Under the pieces are notes generated by a model. The model saw only the letters and a list, made by a program, of their open reading frames with translations. It made no database searches and was not told the origin of the DNA. Both the position numbers and the translations under genes were made by a program. From Lachnospiraceae bacterium A4 (GTDB lineage Bacteria; Bacillota; Clostridia; Lachnospirales; Lachnospiraceae), in the NCBI GenBank assembly GCA_000403215.2, contig KE159541.1, positions 1 to 64,000 of the forward strand: DNA of 64,000 nucleotides, in the 5' to 3' direction. Positions within the stretch are counted from its first letter, which is position 1. Every line of letters starts with the position of its first letter. Shown piece by piece: positions 17,693-27,395 of this stretch.

Positions 17693-18382
17693 ATGAAACA
17701 GTATCATCATATATTCAATATCTTATATCTTATATGTATGTTTCTGACGGTGACGGCGATCGCAAGACCGCTCTACTATCAGCACTCAATTCCGGCAATC
17801 GCCTCCACCGCCCAGACCCCCGTCGATATCAAACGTGCCGCCCTCACGTTCGATGACGGTCCGCACCCTGTCTACACCGCACAGCTTCTCGATGAGCTGA
17901 AAAAGCGGGATGTAAAGGCGACCTTCTTTGTCACGGGTGAACATGCAGAACTCCATCCCGATCTCATCAAAAGGATGCACGACGAAGGGCATCTCATCGG
18001 CAATCACACCTACAGCCACATACAGCTCACCGCCTCCAACAAAAGCCAGTTCAAAGAAGAGCTGATACAGACCAACGAGATTCTCCATGATATTACCGGC
18101 GCAGAGGTGCAGTATGTGCGCCCTCCCTATGGTTCATGGGACAAAAAATTCGAGACAGACCTGAATATGTTTCCTGTCCTGTGGAATGTGGACCCTCTCG
18201 ACTGGTGTACCGCCAACGCGGACCTGGTGGCAAGCACAATCCTCAGCAAAATTACCGACAATGATATTATCCTGCTGCATGATTATTATGACACCTCCGT
18301 CGAGGCTGCAATTATGGTCGTCGATGAGCTGACACAGCAGGGATATGAGTTTGTCACGGTAGACAAAATTTTATTTGATTAA
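17693..18382 (+). CDS. Polysaccharide deacetylase (NodB homology), membrane-anchored
   Basis: An N-terminal hydrophobic segment (about residues 7-28) anchors or exports the protein. The carbohydrate esterase 4 domain has the metal and catalytic motifs TFDDGPHP, HTYSH, RPPYG, DPLDW and LLHDYY in order. It removes acetyl groups from peptidoglycan or other surface polymers outside the cell. All catalytic motifs are intact. The ribosome binding site is weak (GGCGG). A second deacetylase lies at 31651-32517, but the two differ in layout. It stands alone on the plus strand between divergent and co-directional neighbours. Confidence 0.9.
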   Translation: MKQYHHIFNILYLICMFLTVTAIARPLYYQHSIPAIASTAQTPVDIKRAALTFDDGPHPVYTAQLLDELKKRDVKATFFVTGEHAELHPDLIKRMHDEGHLIGNHTYSHIQLTASNKSQFKEELIQTNEILHDITGAEVQYVRPPYGSWDKKFETDLNMFPVLWNVDPLDWCTANADLVASTILSKITDNDIILLHDYYDTSVEAAIMVVDELTQQGYEFVTVDKILFD

Positions 18383-18500
18383 AAAACATTATACGGGTAA
18401 GCTTCTGCAAAATAGTATTTGATTTCAGCGTGAAAATATGCCATTATTATAAAAGTACCTGTGTTACAAATAATTAAATACCAAACGGAGACCTTTTATC

Positions 18501-19493
18501 ATGCAAAAGCATAAAATACTACTCCTTGTCCTGCTGCTCCTGTGCTGCATCTTTGCGGGCATTCTGCTGGGCAGTGTCCCGCTCTCCCCCGCAAGTGTCC
18601 TGCGGTGTCTGGCTGGTCTCGACAAGGAGTCCACTACCTATATCTTAGTAAACACTGTCCGCCTTCCGCGCGTCGCTGGGGCATGTCTGGCTGGCATGGG
18701 ACTTGCAGCCGCCGGCGTCCTGTTGCAGAGTGTCATGAACAATTCCCTCGCAAGCCCAAACACCATCGGCGTCAATTCCGGCGCCGGTTTTGCTGTGATG
18801 CTCACGCTGATGTTTGCTGGAAACCATGCCGCATACAGCATTCCCATAGCGGCTTTTGCAGGCGCCCTGCTCACCACCCTCACAATCTTCGGGCTGGCAT
18901 ATATGGCGGACAGCTCACGCACTACCATCATTCTTGCAGGCATCACTGTGTCAAGCTTCCTCAATGCAGGCATCAACACTATCAAACTCCTTGACACAGA
19001 TCTCACCGTAAATCTCACCACCTTTATGATTGGCTCGCTGTCAGGGCTGACTTTTGAAAGCCTGAAATTTCCGGCTGCCGCCATTCTTGCCGCACTGTTT
19101 TTGTCCATTCTCGCCGCAAAAGCTGTGAATGTGCTCAATCTAGGAGACGATATTGCGCGTTCACTGGGGCTTAATGTCACCTTAGTTCGGCTGTTTTTGC
19201 TCGTGCTGTCGAGCATTCTGTCGGGCTGCGTAGTAAGCTTTGCCGGGCTATTGAGCTTTGCCGGGCTGATTGTTCCCCATATCTGCCGCCGCCTTTTTGG
19301 CAACGACGCCCGCTTTCTGCTGCCCTGTTCAGCCCTGCTTGGCGCGAGCTTCGTCGTCATCTGCGACATTCTGGGACGGGTGGCATTCTCCCCCTTTGAG
19401 CTGCCTGCCGGCGTATTGATGTCCTTTGTCGGAGGGCCGTTTTTCCTGTATCTGTTATTTACCAAAAAAGGAGGACGCAGAGTCAATGCTTGA
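18501..19493 (+). CDS. FecCD-type ABC transporter permease (iron-siderophore, heme or cobalamin)
   Basis: The 330-residue protein has about nine or ten hydrophobic helices and the FecCD family signatures: LRLPRV-like VNTVRLPRVAGACLAG near residue 50, GVLLQSVMNNSLASPNTIGVNSGAG, and the C-terminal FAGLIVPHICRR. It forms the membrane channel of a metal-chelate importer. CGGAGA lies 9 bases upstream of the ATG. It overlaps the ATPase gene by 8 bases. The substrate cannot be told from sequence alone. Confidence 0.92.
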   Translation: MQKHKILLLVLLLLCCIFAGILLGSVPLSPASVLRCLAGLDKESTTYILVNTVRLPRVAGACLAGMGLAAAGVLLQSVMNNSLASPNTIGVNSGAGFAVMLTLMFAGNHAAYSIPIAAFAGALLTTLTIFGLAYMADSSRTTIILAGITVSSFLNAGINTIKLLDTDLTVNLTTFMIGSLSGLTFESLKFPAAAILAALFLSILAAKAVNVLNLGDDIARSLGLNVTLVRLFLLVLSSILSGCVVSFAGLLSFAGLIVPHICRRLFGNDARFLLPCSALLGASFVVICDILGRVAFSPFELPAGVLMSFVGGPFFLYLLFTKKGGRRVNA

Positions 19494-20244
19494 ATTTCAC
19501 CAAGTGGATATCCGCTGTAACTTTGTTCCAATCTTACATAAAATTTCAGTCACTTTTCAAAAAGGAGAGATCACGACAGTCATCGGGCCAAACGGCTGCG
19601 GCAAGACCACACTTCTCCAATGTCTGAACGGCTCCTCCAAGGTCACTTCGGGCAGTATCCTGCTAGATGGCACAGACTATCTTGCCATGCCAGTTAGAGA
19701 ACGCGCGCGCAGGGTGTCTTTTCTGCCGCAGGTGCGCACCATCATTCCAGCGCTGCCTGTAAAAACGCTGGTAGAGCACGGACGCTTCCCGCATCTGGGC
19801 TTTGCGCGCAGAAAGTCTAAAAAGGATATCGAAATTGTTGAGGCGGCGATGGACTTTGCGCAGGTGGCGCCCTACGCTGCACAGTATGCGGACACGCTCT
19901 CCGGCGGAATCCGCCAACGCGCCTTCTTTGCGATGACGCTCGCACAGGACTGTGACTATATTGTCCTTGACGAGCCTACCACCTATCTTGATCTCAACGG
20001 GCAGCGGGCTTTTATGGAAATGCTTACACAGCTAAAATTGCAGGGGAAAACCGTGATTCTCGTGCTTCATGACATTGGACAGGCACTTGAGATTTCTGAC
20101 ACGCTTGTCATTATGCAGGACAGAAAAATTGCTGCCACAGCCACCCCCGAAGAATGCCTGCGACAGCACATCATTGAAGAAGTCTTTGATGTCCGCCTCA
20201 AAGTATTTTCAGATAAAGGGCGGCACTATTATTTCTTTTATTGA
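19486..20244 (+). CDS. ABC transporter ATPase for the FecCD-type importer
   Basis: This ATPase has Walker A GPNGCGKTT, a Q-loop, signature LSGGIRQRA (canonical LSGGQ is altered to LSGGI), Walker B YIVLDEPTTYLDL and H-loop LVLHD, like FhuC/FepC/BtuD proteins. The start at 19486 (MLEFHQVDI) is chosen by homology. It overlaps the permease end by 8 bases. Its last codons overlap the convergent substrate-binding protein gene by 7 bases, so the two transcripts run into each other. Confidence 0.92.
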   Translation: MLEFHQVDIRCNFVPILHKISVTFQKGEITTVIGPNGCGKTTLLQCLNGSSKVTSGSILLDGTDYLAMPVRERARRVSFLPQVRTIIPALPVKTLVEHGRFPHLGFARRKSKKDIEIVEAAMDFAQVAPYAAQYADTLSGGIRQRAFFAMTLAQDCDYIVLDEPTTYLDLNGQRAFMEMLTQLKLQGKTVILVLHDIGQALEISDTLVIMQDRKIAATATPEECLRQHIIEEVFDVRLKVFSDKGRHYYFFY

Positions 20245-21320
20245 TTTGATGATTCTGCCTCACCGTACAGGATTTCGGCAAGTTTCTGGTAGGCCTCGCC
20301 CCACCTTGCGTTGGGTTTTAGATTATACAGCTCTTTTTCGAGAACATAATACCTGCCCTCCCTCACAGCGGTAAGTTTACTCCACGCAGGATTGTTTAAC
20401 AGTGTATTCTCTATATTCTGCCGGACTGCCTCCGCGTCCTTTCCCTGCGTTGTCACAAAGACAAAATCCGGGTCGGCGGCAATAATCGCCTCCATGCTCA
20501 AATCGTCAAGCAGACTGTTGTTATCGTCAGCAATATTGATACAGCCAAGCTCTGCAAGCATTTCCCCGCCGACATTGCCATAGCTGCCTTTTGCCTTGAC
20601 ACTCGATGCACTCGCCCTCAAAAAGACAACTTCAGGCGCTTTCCTGCCTTCAAGGTTTCTCTGGTTCACCCGTTCCCGCGCTGCATCCACCTGCTTTTTG
20701 ACTTCAATTCCGTTTTGACGGTACAAATCCTCTCTGCCAGTGATATCCGTACAGATTTCCAGCATATTCATATATTCGTTAAAGTTTGATACAGAAAAGT
20801 ACGCTGTCGTGATGCCGGCATTTTCCAGAATTTTCTCGAGATCCATATCCGCCTCTGTGTTGGCACTGGCAATCACAAAGTCTGGTTTTAAGGCTATAAT
20901 CTTCTCAATATCCGGCTCAAGATGGGAGCCGACATTGACGACCTCCTCCCCTAACTGCAGGTCAAAGCTGGTCCATGAATCATTGGCCGCGCCCACCACG
21001 TCACCGCCTGCAAGCAGCCATAGCTCTGTAAAGCTGCCAATCAGTGTGACCACCCTGTCATGGCGCTCTACCGTGACCGTCCTGCCAAGATCATCTGTGA
21101 ATGTGATTCCTGCCGCTTCTGTCTGTGCGGACTCCTCCTCTCGTCTGCGTGCCTCCTTCTCAAGTTTTTCTTCTAGTATCGTACTCCTCGACTCACCCTC
21201 GCTGTACTCCTCCGTGACAGCCGCCGCGCTTTCTGCCACAGCGCCGGACTGCGTTTCCTTGTGCGCACACCCTTGCAGCACAAAAACTGCTGCCAGCAGG
21301 GGCAGTATCCATTTTTTCAT
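20238..21320 (-). CDS. Periplasmic-binding-type lipoprotein for iron/cobalamin-type ABC importer
   Basis: A lipoprotein signal peptide (LLAAVFVLQGC, lipobox Cys at about residue 18) leads to a charged linker of about 50 residues (Glu/Arg-rich, possibly coiled) and a TroA/BtuF-like binding domain (FTDDLGRTVTVE..., GSFTELWLLAGGDVVGAANDSW, KPDFVIASANT). It should capture the chelate for the FecCD permease and ATPase. It is encoded convergently to them rather than in one operon, which is unusual. AGGAGG lies 8 bases before the ATG. Confidence 0.9.
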   Translation of the reverse strand: MKKWILPLLAAVFVLQGCAHKETQSGAVAESAAAVTEEYSEGESRSTILEEKLEKEARRREEESAQTEAAGITFTDDLGRTVTVERHDRVVTLIGSFTELWLLAGGDVVGAANDSWTSFDLQLGEEVVNVGSHLEPDIEKIIALKPDFVIASANTEADMDLEKILENAGITTAYFSVSNFNEYMNMLEICTDITGREDLYRQNGIEVKKQVDAARERVNQRNLEGRKAPEVVFLRASASSVKAKGSYGNVGGEMLAELGCINIADDNNSLLDDLSMEAIIAADPDFVFVTTQGKDAEAVRQNIENTLLNNPAWSKLTAVREGRYYVLEKELYNLKPNARWGEAYQKLAEILYGEAESSNQ

Positions 21321-21359
21321 AATCTTAGCCTCCTGTTATGACTCTGCATTTCAATATAT

Positions 21360-21533
21360 TCAGACAAACTGATTTTTCTGTCTGTCGTAATGATAATCAA
21401 TTTGCTCAAGTTTGTCTATGATTTTCTGTGGCTCCTCCTCTGTATCCTCACAGAACGCCTCAAGGCTTGGATAAAAGTCTCTTAATTTAAGATTGATATA
21501 GCTCAAAAGCATCACCGGGTCATTTGGTATCAT
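21360..21533 (-). CDS. DUF4250-type small protein, 57 aa
   Basis: The product reads MIPNDPVMLLSYINLKLRDF and continues to a C-terminus IDYHYDRQKNQFV. The MIPNDPVMLLSYIN head and DYHYD tail are what I recall of the DUF4250 family of small Firmicutes proteins; function is unknown. GGGAGG lies a few bases before the ATG at 21533 (an upstream ATG at 21539 abuts it). It sits 32 bases downstream of holA and may share its transcript. Confidence 0.8.
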   Translation of the reverse strand: MIPNDPVMLLSYINLKLRDFYPSLEAFCEDTEEEPQKIIDKLEQIDYHYDRQKNQFV

Positions 21534-21564
21534 ATGCATCCTCCCTCTTTTTATTGTTTTTTAT

Positions 21565-22548
21565 CTAGTCTGTGCTCAGACTCACGATAATAAGTTCCAC
21601 GCTCAGCAGATCAGGCATGCGCCCTGTCTTGACAGCCTCCTCCGCCTCCACGCAGGCTTTCAGGGCGGTTTCCAGTTGTGCCTGTCTGAACTGCGCCGCC
21701 TGCGGGATATATTTCTTTTTCAGATAATAGGGATTTAACCCTGTCTGTCTGGCAATGTCGCTCTCATGGTATCCCTTTGATTTCATTTCTTTTACTTGCA
21801 GCAGCATATTGAACTGTCTGGCAATCAGCGCCAGAATCTTCATGGGCGCTTCTTTCAGGGCGAGCAGATTATAATATAGCTTTAACGCCTGCTTCTGCTT
21901 TTTCTGCGCGACGGCCTCCACCATGTCAAAGATTTGGTTCTGTATCTGGACAATACACAATTCTTCCACGTCCGAAGCCGTAATTCCCTCGTCATAATAT
22001 TTGTAGCACACAAGCTTCTCCACCTCGCGGCGGATATTTTCCATGCTTGTGCCTGTCTTATCTAGCAACAGCGTCAGCGCGCCCGGCGTAATCAGTTTAT
22101 TTTCTTTTTTTAACAGCCCCATCACCCATTTTCTGAGTGTCGCCTCGTCCTGCATTTCACAGAGCGCCGCATAGCCATTCGCCGTGACTGCTTTATATAG
22201 TTTACTCCGCTTGTCCGTCTCCTCCTCCACCAAGATCAGATACGTTGTATCCGGAATTGCCTTAACAAGCGCAAGAAACTGGTCATTGCCGCTTTTCAGC
22301 CAGCCGCTGTTCTCGATGATAATCACCCTGCGCTCTGCAAAAAACGGCATCGTGCCCGCCAAATCAACCACTTCACTGGCATTGATATCCTTGCCGGAAT
22401 ACACACTGCAGTTCATCGTATCGTCCGCCGGAACCAGCGCAGCTCTGAGTTTATCGCGGTACTGCCTGCGCAGATACGCCTCCTCCCCATAGAGGAGATA
22501 GAGATGGCTGAACTGGGCGCTCTTAATGTCCTGTGCTATCCTTTTCAT
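21565..22548 (-). CDS. holA: DNA polymerase III subunit delta
   Basis: The 327-residue protein matches the clamp-loader delta subunit, which opens the beta sliding clamp. It has the N-terminal LYLLYGEEAYL, the DDTMN-YSGKDI region, the FFAERRVIIIENSGW segment and the C-terminal collar-like helices (EAPMKILALIARQFNMLLQVKEM). It directly follows comEC, an order common in Firmicutes. Full length, with no oddities seen. Confidence 0.93.
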   Translation of the reverse strand: MKRIAQDIKSAQFSHLYLLYGEEAYLRRQYRDKLRAALVPADDTMNCSVYSGKDINASEVVDLAGTMPFFAERRVIIIENSGWLKSGNDQFLALVKAIPDTTYLILVEEETDKRSKLYKAVTANGYAALCEMQDEATLRKWVMGLLKKENKLITPGALTLLLDKTGTSMENIRREVEKLVCYKYYDEGITASDVEELCIVQIQNQIFDMVEAVAQKKQKQALKLYYNLLALKEAPMKILALIARQFNMLLQVKEMKSKGYHESDIARQTGLNPYYLKKKYIPQAAQFRQAQLETALKACVEAEEAVKTGRMPDLLSVELIIVSLSTD

Positions 22549-22598
22549 TCTATGCTTCTTTCCTCATTCTTTAATCTTCTTTTTTGATATATTTTATA

Positions 22599-24875
22599 TT
22601 ACTTCTGATCATTTTTCAGAAAAGGTTCGATTGTATAACTTCCCTTTCTGATATGTATTGTTATGGCGCCTGTGTCCTTTGTTATCCAGATATCACTCCC
22701 AGTCTGTTCTAAGCGCTCAACGGTCTCGGTATGCGGGTGGCCGTAACGGTTGTTCTCCCCGCAGGAAATAATTGCAGTCTCTGGCTGTAGCTGCGATAAC
22801 AGCGCTTGGGTATTCGAATATTTCGAGCCGTGGTGCGCCGCCTTATAAATATCAATGCCCGCAGCATCGTTCTGCTGCAAAAGCCGTCCTGCTGCCGCCT
22901 GTTCCCCGTCTGCCTCCACATCTCCTGTCAGAAGCGCTGTGACACCTTCGGCTTCCAGTTTCATTACAAGGGAAGAACTGTTGCGCGAAGCTGCCTCGTA
23001 ACCAGCATGCGGATGAAGCACTTCGAAGCGCAGACCGCACGCTTCCATGCTGTCACCTGCTTTCAGGCGGTAAATCGGAATCTGCCTGCGCTCGCACAGC
23101 GCTTTCAGTTCATGATACGGCTCATCTTCAATCACGGCGTCGGAAATGCACAGGCGCTTGATCTTGATCTCCAGCGCCTGACCACTGCCCTCCAGCATCT
23201 CCATGATGCCTGAGATATGGTCGCTGTCCAGATGCGTCAAAAAAACTGCCTCCAATACAGAAACCCCATTATATTTCAAAAATGGCACAATCGTATATCT
23301 CCCTGTCCTGCTCTTCGACGAACTTCCGCCATCGACCAGAAACTGCTCGCCCGCAGCGCTCTCAATCCAGATACAGTCCCCCTGTCCCACGTCCAGAAAA
23401 GTCATCGACACGCCGTCAGCCGGGTTGTCACTGAGCAGCAGGACCGCCGAGAGCACTGCCACAAACTTTACCAGCGCAGGCAGTCCTACCGCCAGCTCCT
23501 TTTGTCCGTACAAAGCTCCTCTTGCATGATACAAGCCCTCTCTGGGCAGCCGTTTGGATAAAAACGCACCATACTGGTGTGCGGCATACAAAAACACCAC
23601 CACCGCACAGAATGCGCAGCTTCTCCATAGATCTGGTTTTCCCACGACCCAGTTAGCAAATGGAAGCCTGAGCGACAGCACACAGAGTCCCTCAAAGCAC
23701 GCCAGCAGCAGATGGCACACCCCGCCTGCCAGCTTTGCCAGCCAAAAACCAAAGACAGCCGGCAAACTGCCAGCGGCAAGACAGACCAGTCCCGCCGCCA
23801 TCAAGACAGACATCGCAGGGATTATCACCAGATTCAGCAGAAACGAGTACACAGGAAATTCATAATAAACGCTCAGCATGATCGGAAAATGCACCAGAAA
23901 AATACGCAGGCTTGCACAGAGCGGCTCCAAAACTTTCCACCGCACAGGCTTGATCAGCTCCGACAGGCAGCCAATCCCAAGAATCGCGCCAAAGGAAAGC
24001 TGGAAGCCTGAATAATACAGATACCGCGGCTCCTCCATCAATATCAATACAGCCGCGAGCGCCAGCGCCGTCAGCATGTCATATGTCCGCCGCAGCATCT
24101 GCGCCGCAAGCTGCAAGCCAAACATCACGACCGCACGGTATGCAGAGCTGCTCATGCCAGCCAGATCTCCATAGGCAACCATCACGCCGACAGACACCAC
24201 TGCACAAAGCGGCTGTGGTATCCAGAGCTTTCGCAATATATGATATAACCCCATGCCAAGCATTGTGATATGAAGCCCTGAGATTGCAAAAATATGGGCG
24301 ATGCCGCTCTTTTGAAAAAGCTGCTTACTCTCCTCGTCAAGCCCCGACTTGCTGCCAAGAAGGATTGCCTTCATAATCGACGCATCTTTGGGCGAAAGTA
24401 CGCTGTCAAAAATCTCCTCAAAAAAATGCCTGATCTGGTATAAATATTCCCGATAGGCAGAATAACCGCTGCCCTGCGCGATAACCTCCGCCCTGTAGAG
24501 CCGAAATGCCACGCCCTGAAGCTGATAGTATCCTTGGGCGTCAAATTCTCCCGGATTGCGTGCCCTGCTAAAGCCAGAAACTTTGCCCTCCACCGCGATG
24601 ATACTCCCTGCTTTGGGAACGATACTGCACTCTTTCTGTTCTATATAGCACAAAACCCTGCCATCTATTTTTTGCTTTGGATGTACCATACTCACACAGT
24701 CCAGCTGCAGCACCAGCGTCTCCTCTTGCGTGTACTTCTGTACGACCCTGCCCTGCAAGGTCACGATGCTGCCCTCCTCCAAACAGAGTTTGGGCACGGG
24801 TGCGGGATTTATCTGTAAATATAAGAACACAGTCACCACAAATGCTGCACAGACACAGCAGAGTGGTCTCCTCAT
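22599..24875 (-). CDS. comEC: ComEC/Rec2 competence DNA channel with metallo-beta-lactamase domain
   Basis: This 758-residue protein is the inner-membrane channel for single-stranded DNA uptake. In order it has an N-terminal OB-like DUF4131 domain (about residues 30-130), the competence multi-helix domain with the FAISGLHITMLG motif (about residues 190-430), and a C-terminal metallo-beta-lactamase-like domain (FLDVGQGDCIWIE, FLTHLDSDHISG, AAHHGSKYSN). The lactamase motifs are intact. AAAGG lies 8 bases from the ATG. comEA lies about 3.2 kb upstream in the same direction, separated by the regulator/kinase/GerMN genes. Confidence 0.94.
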   Translation of the reverse strand: MRRPLCCVCAAFVVTVFLYLQINPAPVPKLCLEEGSIVTLQGRVVQKYTQEETLVLQLDCVSMVHPKQKIDGRVLCYIEQKECSIVPKAGSIIAVEGKVSGFSRARNPGEFDAQGYYQLQGVAFRLYRAEVIAQGSGYSAYREYLYQIRHFFEEIFDSVLSPKDASIMKAILLGSKSGLDEESKQLFQKSGIAHIFAISGLHITMLGMGLYHILRKLWIPQPLCAVVSVGVMVAYGDLAGMSSSAYRAVVMFGLQLAAQMLRRTYDMLTALALAAVLILMEEPRYLYYSGFQLSFGAILGIGCLSELIKPVRWKVLEPLCASLRIFLVHFPIMLSVYYEFPVYSFLLNLVIIPAMSVLMAAGLVCLAAGSLPAVFGFWLAKLAGGVCHLLLACFEGLCVLSLRLPFANWVVGKPDLWRSCAFCAVVVFLYAAHQYGAFLSKRLPREGLYHARGALYGQKELAVGLPALVKFVAVLSAVLLLSDNPADGVSMTFLDVGQGDCIWIESAAGEQFLVDGGSSSKSRTGRYTIVPFLKYNGVSVLEAVFLTHLDSDHISGIMEMLEGSGQALEIKIKRLCISDAVIEDEPYHELKALCERRQIPIYRLKAGDSMEACGLRFEVLHPHAGYEAASRNSSSLVMKLEAEGVTALLTGDVEADGEQAAAGRLLQQNDAAGIDIYKAAHHGSKYSNTQALLSQLQPETAIISCGENNRYGHPHTETVERLEQTGSDIWITKDTGAITIHIRKGSYTIEPFLKNDQK

Positions 24876-24894
24876 TCACTAAACCTTTCTATAT

Positions 24895-24922
24895 ATTATA
24901 GTATGAATCAAATACTAATTAA
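24895..24922 (-). promoter_or_regulatory. Possible promoter of comEC
   Basis: On the minus strand, -35 TTAATT (24917-24922) and a perfect -10 TATAAT (24895-24900) are separated by 16 bases, just 20 bases before the start codon and overlapping the end of the GerMN gene. The -35 is weak. Confidence 0.35.
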
Positions 24923-25862
24923 CCAGCGACAGATTTCTCTCAAAAATTGTGGAGGCCTCATACTTGTCCCGGAATTTGCCATCCTTATTCCCATCTATCG
25001 AAATCTGCACTTTATTGATATTGCTCAGCTCCACCAAAGAATTGACAATCGAGTAAATCGTCACGTCCGTTGTCACATTGTTCACTGCCGTGAGCATCGC
25101 ACTGTCAAATGTCAGGTAACACACACCGTCCTTGACTGTAATGTTGAGCAGTTTTGTATCCGGGCTGACCGTCGGGAATGTCTCGTCGCTTGCTGGACCG
25201 CTGATAAGCTGCTCCACGACCAGCTTTTCCATGGATACATTCGATAAATCGGCATTGTGCGTCAGCTCTCTGTTCACCGCCACAAGCCCGTCCCCTGTCT
25301 CATTGGCAAAATACAGCCGCAGCGTCACCTTACTCTCGACTTTCTCGACCTGCGTCCCGGCATTGTTCACAAACATGTCCGCCGTCATGGCGCCGATCGC
25401 ATTCCCCGACAAATCTGTCAGAGACTCTCCATTGACGGTGAGCATCACATAATTCACATCTGGTATATTTGTCAGGCTTCTGACAAGCGCCGCCCTCGTC
25501 AATACCTCCGTGGTGCCTGAGAGCTCTTTGTATTTCTCTCCAAGAGACACAATGACCTGCTCGCCGTCATAGGAGTACGTAATAATATTAATCCCGCTTG
25601 TGAGCGTCGCCTTCAACTCTTTGTTATCCGGCACAGAGCACAGAAGCGTCAGCACCTCCACAATCATGTCCTTCGTGTCTGTGCTCTCAAGATAGTGCGT
25701 CTCTGTCACAAGCTTTGTCTCTTTTTTATTCAGATAGGAAATATCGACGGCTGTCCCCTTCTGTTCGGAAGGACTGCATCCGGTCATAATCAGCACCGGC
25801 AAAAACAGCATTCCAAGCAAAAGCAGAACTCTGCGATATCTCCCCGAAGGCATTAAAACCAT
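24915..25862 (-). CDS. GerMN-domain lipoprotein
   Basis: A lipoprotein signal (LFLPVLIMTGC) anchors the protein outside the membrane. The remainder holds two tandem GerMN domains (about residues 50-170 and 195-310), recognisable from the repeated pattern LTSGINIITYSYDGEQVIVSL... and LNITVKDGVCYLTFDS. GerMN domains occur in spore-germination proteins and in lipoproteins next to two-component systems. It directly follows the sensor kinase gene, suggesting a role as an extracytoplasmic partner; this is inference. AAAGG lies 7 bases before the ATG. Confidence 0.88.
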   Translation of the reverse strand: MVLMPSGRYRRVLLLLGMLFLPVLIMTGCSPSEQKGTAVDISYLNKKETKLVTETHYLESTDTKDMIVEVLTLLCSVPDNKELKATLTSGINIITYSYDGEQVIVSLGEKYKELSGTTEVLTRAALVRSLTNIPDVNYVMLTVNGESLTDLSGNAIGAMTADMFVNNAGTQVEKVESKVTLRLYFANETGDGLVAVNRELTHNADLSNVSMEKLVVEQLISGPASDETFPTVSPDTKLLNITVKDGVCYLTFDSAMLTAVNNVTTDVTIYSIVNSLVELSNINKVQISIDGNKDGKFRDKYEASTIFERNLSLVN

Positions 25863-25911
25863 ACTGCCGCCTTTCTTAATTTACAGGATATTCTTCATAT
25901 ATTTTTCTCAT

Positions 25912-27369
25912 CTACTGCGCGATATACGTAAGCGGAATCTTGACGCTAAATACGGTCCCTACGCCCTCCTCACTGCTCACTGTGATCGCCCCCCGGTGCC
26001 GCAGAATCGCACTCTTGGTAATGGCAAGCCCTAATCCCGTCCCGCCGATTTCCTTCGAATGGGATTTATCCACCCTGTAAAAACGTTCATAAATATGCTC
26101 AATCGACTCCTGCGGAATCCCCATGCCGGAATCCGATACCTCTACAGAAAAATACTGGTGATCCGCATCGAGTATCACCTTTACCCAGCCGCCTTTTTTA
26201 TTGTATTTAATTGCATTTTCCACCAGATTCGTCAACGCCAGCGTGAGCTTGACTTCGTCCACTTCCGCAATCACCGGCCGGCGGCTCTCAAAGACCAGCT
26301 TGACCTCCGCCCGCGAAGCAATGGGCCCCAGCCGCTTTAGCAGCAGCTCTAAGACTTGATTCATATCCACTGTATCGACATTGATATCTGCCGAGGTCCT
26401 AGTCATCTTGACGAGGGAGAGCAAATCCGTAATAATCTTGTTTTCCCTGTCGATCTCCTCCGCGATATCTGTCATAAACTCACGGTACAGCTCCGCAGGC
26501 ACATCCTCCTGCGTGATCAGCGAATCCGCCAGCACCTTCATAGAGGCGAGCGGTGTCTTTAACTCGTGGGACACATTGGATACAAATTCCTGTCTGGAAT
26601 CGTCCAGCACTTTCATTCTGCCCATCATCTGATTAAAGGCATCACCGATATTCTCGGTCTCGATATAGTCCGTGACACTGATCTCCTCATCTGTGAAGCC
26701 GTTTTTCACATCGTTGATCGCATCTGTAATTTTCTCAAAAGGCTTTAACATCTTGCGGCTCAAAAGAAGGGCAATGCCAAAAATCACCACCATCGAGAGC
26801 AGCTCCAGCAAAAAAGCACGGCTCTGAATATACTCATAACCACTGCGGATACTGTCTGTTGACACACTGGTCAGCATCGCCCCCAGCACATGAGACTTGC
26901 CCTCAAATTTTTCCTCGATCGGCACAACGATCTCAATATAGCCTGCGTCCTTTAGGCTGTCCGAAGCGCCCTCACCCTTTAAACACTTGATGATCGCCTC
27001 AGAAATAATAATCTTTCCCTCGCTGACTGCGTAAGTATCCTTGATGATTTTCAGTCCGCTATTGACAATCAGCACCCTGCCGTCATAGAGGTTTGATAAC
27101 TGTGAAAGCTCTGCATTAACGACCTCGCTGCTGCTGTCGAGCATATAATTATATGTAATCAGATGATCTGCGATAATCTTCACCTGCGTCTGCACTTCAT
27201 TGGTCCTCGTCGCGATCGTATTGTCCAGATAGCGCTCAAGGATACCAACATGAAGCACGATACACGGCACAATTCCCGCAGCCACAATCATACAGAACAT
27301 TCTTGTCTTTAGACTTCTAAAGCTTGTAAAAGCTTTTCCTTTTTTCATCTTTTCCCAAAGCTTTCCCAC
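25912..27369 (-). CDS. Membrane sensor histidine kinase (WalK/PhoR-like)
   Basis: Two membrane segments (near residues 25-45 and 185-205) flank a roughly 140-residue extracellular sensor domain. HAMP (SRKMLKPFEKITDAI), the phospho-acceptor box FVSNVSHELKTPL and ATPase boxes (NLVENAIKYN, DSGMGIP, GGTGLGLAI) follow. It lacks the PAS domain of classic WalK. The start is a GTG with GGAG 6 bases upstream. It follows the response regulator gene after 26 bases, so the pair is co-transcribed. Confidence 0.9.
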   Translation of the reverse strand: MGKLWEKMKKGKAFTSFRSLKTRMFCMIVAAGIVPCIVLHVGILERYLDNTIATRTNEVQTQVKIIADHLITYNYMLDSSSEVVNAELSQLSNLYDGRVLIVNSGLKIIKDTYAVSEGKIIISEAIIKCLKGEGASDSLKDAGYIEIVVPIEEKFEGKSHVLGAMLTSVSTDSIRSGYEYIQSRAFLLELLSMVVIFGIALLLSRKMLKPFEKITDAINDVKNGFTDEEISVTDYIETENIGDAFNQMMGRMKVLDDSRQEFVSNVSHELKTPLASMKVLADSLITQEDVPAELYREFMTDIAEEIDRENKIITDLLSLVKMTRTSADINVDTVDMNQVLELLLKRLGPIASRAEVKLVFESRRPVIAEVDEVKLTLALTNLVENAIKYNKKGGWVKVILDADHQYFSVEVSDSGMGIPQESIEHIYERFYRVDKSHSKEIGGTGLGLAITKSAILRHRGAITVSSEEGVGTVFSVKIPLTYIAQ

Positions 27370-27395
27370 TGTTTTCTCCTATTTATAATAGTCCC

